A stretch of 64,000 nucleotides of DNA, from assembly GCA_026874595.1 (NCBI GenBank), contig CM049315.1, positions 74,538,401 to 74,602,400 on the forward strand. The letters are read 5' to 3'. Source of the DNA: Sipunculus nudus (lineage: Eukaryota; Annelida; Sipuncula; Golfingiida; Sipunculidae). The notes beneath the pieces were generated by a model. That model made no database searches. It saw only the letters and a list, made by a program, of their open reading frames with translations, and was not told where the DNA came from. Below, one piece after another: positions 61,111 through 64,000 of this stretch; within the stretch, counting starts at the first letter, position 1, and the number at the start of each line of letters is the position of its first letter. Made by a program: the position numbers and the translations under genes.

Positions 61111-61910
61111 GGGATTAGGAATGATCATCTGGACAATATCAGTTTCAGTGACATTTGTTCATTGCAGGGATGTGGATTAGGAATTTTTATACAGTGTATT
61201 ATTGTATTTATAAGCATACATTGGGGGGGGGGGGATAAAATGATCAAGAGATTTACCATTTGTCTGCTGAGAAATGTAGATTAGGGAAGTTTTGGTTTCG
61301 TTGACATCAAACTGATGAACATATATCAAGAGAAAACAGTTCAAAGAAAAGTGTTTATACACATGCGTCACAGATTTATTGATCTCCCCTCCTATAAATA
61401 GGAACATATAATATATAGTAAATACAGGACAAAGTTTACAGGACTGGTTGGACAGTATGAACAGCATTTATCACAACAAAGGATACATGAACTTTCAAGG
61501 CCACATTGTATATATGCCACAAATATCAGCTTTGTATATATATGGTATTTGTTATTTTTAGTTATATTGAATTTATTGCACTTTCTGCATTTTTATATGT
61601 ACATTGGAAACTTTGTATAGTGGAGGAAATAAAGATAACCAAATTTACAAATTTAAAAAATTTACAAATTTAACAAAGCAAATCAAATATTGATCACCCT
61701 GAACTGAGAGCTGTTATGCAAATGAGGGATTAAGTATTCATGCATGCTCAAACCTCATTTCAGACTCACCTTGTCTTGTTAAAACAACTTAAATAAGATA
61801 ATTGATGCAGGAGAAAGCAAAGTGATTAATCCATTTATTTAAATGCACCAGTTCAGAATACAAAATAGAGTTTAAATACATCCGTCCCAAGAACATTTGT
61901 TTCTCAAATA

Positions 61911-62989
61911 ATGGTTTGTTTTTTGTTTGCGAGGGTTTCAAAATCACAATATTCACAAAAGGAAAATTATCACAAAAATAAAACTTTTGTGAATATCAGG
62001 CTCCATCTGCACATGTGATCTGTCCGCTATACTACAGCTTCATTTGCATCTTATATACAGTATCCATGATAGCTTAAAGACTGATATTATAAATAATTAC
62101 ATACATTTTGGGTTATCTGAAAACCAAATATTGATATTATAAATCATATCTAATCTTTTGTATTGTCTGCCAATAATAAACCAAACATTTTCCATTCCTC
62201 CAGTTTTCCATGGACTCTTATAGGTTATTAGTCAAATTGATGAGACTTTGCTTGCAAATTAAATTATCAATTTACTAATGAATAAACTCCTGTGCAGAAT
62301 ACTGTTTGGTAAGACTGCAAAATTGTTTAGCAACATTTTATTCCTCTGACATTAGAGTGTCTGTGAACAGCATACTGACTGTCAGAGTGCCATAACATCC
62401 TTCAGCGCGGAATGCACTTTAAGGCACTATGAGGGTGCAGATTTTTTTGTCATTTCTGACAATGCCTCATGGCCTACAAGTATGCTGTCACTTGACATAA
62501 ACCAGACCAATCGTTGGCTTTTTAGTATATTTTCTAACAACACCAAACATGAGGGAGAAAAGTTCCGTTTTATCTCAGCATATTGGTAAATCCCTCTGCA
62601 TGTTTGTTGAATTACCGAACGCATGTATGCAAGTGCGGCTTGCACGGGTTATTTGACGGTCAACATGTACGCAATTCAAGAAATGACTCCTTACTATAGA
62701 GGCTGACTTTCAGTTTGGTTGTGAGTTCACAAGTATTCTTTTGTGTTAATTCATCATTCGTAGCCTAATGTTAAGACTATGGGCAAGTGGTTTACAACAA
62801 TATGAATGCAACATGTTGAGAGACCACTGCAATGCATTCCTTGATATGACTTGTATCATGACTCAAGTGAGGCTTACCAGGTGCCTACTGAGTCGGGTTG
62901 TCACGGCTAAAAATTGGAGTGCTCAGGAAACACTAAAAAAGTGAAAAATCGCGCAAATTAAACTTGCAGATATGAAACACACCACAGTA
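61911..62989. mobile_element. MITE, TACTGTGG/CGCGA family, diverged copy 3
   Basis: Left remnant TTTGCGAGGGTTTCAAAATC and right remnant AAAATCGCGCAAATT through ACACCACAGTA are about 1 kb apart. Either this is a longer member of the family or something inserted between the ends. Related fragments occur near 5885 and 46900. Confidence 0.5.
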
Positions 62990-63289
62990 TTAGTCCAGTA
63001 ATTATTGAATCCAACTTTATATTTAACTACAATGACTCTAAAAATTGCAAAAGTCCCACTGGATCCATCATTCAACCAAATCCACAGCAAAATTCTCTGG
63101 GGTCTTCCTTATTCGTTCCTGCATGCTCCATGCATGGAAAACCTGAAATCTAAAAGACTGAGTAATATTATATTTTTACAATCAAATAAATTCATCATAA
63201 CCTTGATTTAGCAAATCTATTATATTACATTGATTTAACTTTTGAAAAAAAAAAAATTGTTATGATTTTTATATGCCCATCAGTGACAG

Positions 63290-63790
63290 GATATGTTTTA
63301 TACCCTTGGTCTGTTCATCTGTCTGTTAACTTTAGTGTTTTTTGAGATAACTTACCAGGGCTTTGATGGATTTTCACAAAATTATATAACTACTTAATAT
63401 TAGATTTTCTTGCCTGATTTTAATCATAGGCAGAACCAATGCATGCTTAATGAAGTGAGAGGACACCAGACTACATTTTTGGTGTCACCGCGATAACTCA
63501 TTACCAGGAATATGATCGATTTTGATAAAATTCAACAGAAATATTAACCAACATAATATCTCACCTAAATTCCATTCCCAGTTAAATCTATGCATATTTT
63601 ATGATGTCATAGGTCGCCAGACTTGGTGGCATTGTGATGACTAGCTGAAAAACTTATATATTTTCATGAAACTCATAAAATTTACCAAAAGTGTTTCTCA
63701 CCTGAATTAAATTCTCAGCAAAATAAAATTCTAAGAAAAATATTCAATGAGGTCAGAGGTCACAAGACATGATGCATGTATTATATGCCA
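63290..63790 (+). repeat. Dispersed GTCTGTCTGTTAACTTT repeat, copy 2
   Basis: ATCTGTCTGTTAACTTTAGT, ACTTACCAGGGCTTTGATGG and AATGAGGTCAGAGGTCAC as in copy 1. It is followed to the window end by a CTCTGCCAAAGAGGTAATG-type repeat tail. Confidence 0.65.
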
Positions 63791-64000
63791 TTGTGGTGTT
63801 GTTGTTTATCAATACCTCTGCCAAAGAGGTAATGTTTTCACTTCTGGCTGTTTTTTAGTTTGCTGGTTTGTTAGTTTGTTATATCCACAACATTTTGTGA
63901 AAGGTTATGATGTTGGCCAGGAGAAAAAAATGTTATATTTTTATGTGAATCCAGATAAAGGGACAGATTGTTAGCAGAGGTATGCACTTTGTTAACTGCC

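Larger units (their letters stand above)
60020..64000 (+). other. Start of the intron after exon 16
   Basis: Opens with GTAAGT. No further TPR-coding exon before the window ends. Contains the island at 60735..61110, the diverged MITE at 61911..62989 and the repeat at 63290..63790. Confidence 0.6.

Overview
This is one 64 kb stretch of an AT-rich, intron-rich, repeat-laden animal genome. Small exons with consensus GT-AG junctions sit in long introns full of short inverted-repeat transposons, arrays based on GTCC and on TA, and homopolymer G/C runs. The repeat style is most like a mollusc, probably a bivalve; that is an inference from texture, not a species identification. I see no rRNA gene, CRISPR array, prokaryotic operon or intact autonomous transposase.

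The whole window lies inside one plus-strand gene, read here as the tetratricopeptide-repeat gene TTC6. Sixteen exons (3..103, 718..805, 2005..2118, 3100..3163, 4408..4474, 5986..6126, 7387..7464, 14086..14232, 16707..16896, 17828..18012, 18990..19110, 21535..21641, 22318..22515, 22900..23013, 58152..58265, 59926..60019) join in a single open frame of about 641 codons with every splice phase compatible. Exons 1-8 encode a charged, low-complexity N-terminal part. Exons 9-16 encode nine complete TPR units and the start of a tenth. The 3' end is beyond the window, and the 5' end may be too.

Intron 14 is about 35 kb. It contains a nested antisense gene of at least two coding exons (40095..40253 and 26115..28571, minus strand) joined in phase 0 to give an 871-residue protein that I do not recognise. 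That protein is Ser/Thr/Asn-rich, with a basic nuclear-localisation-like cluster, a KEN-box-like motif and a short coiled coil.

The rest is intronic. Intron 7 holds a 2.35 kb element with long terminal inverted repeats and a 7-8 bp target duplication, and a 1.4 kb GTCC-headed repeat whose inverted partner lies 19 kb away in intron 14. Intron 8 is mostly a 2 kb, 31-bp minisatellite that grows out of the exon 8/intron 8 junction and carries about twenty extra copies of the exon's 5' splice site. Intron 15 carries a minisatellite and two short inverted-repeat transposons, one of which ends 30 bp before exon 16 and appears to supply the branch point. Several dispersed families with two to four copies are described, as are GC-richer, repeat-free islands that are candidate regulatory DNA.

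The most notable signals are the splice-donor minisatellite, the transposon-supplied branch point, the nested antisense gene with a decayed duplicate of its start region, and a near-constant intron position within the TPR units.
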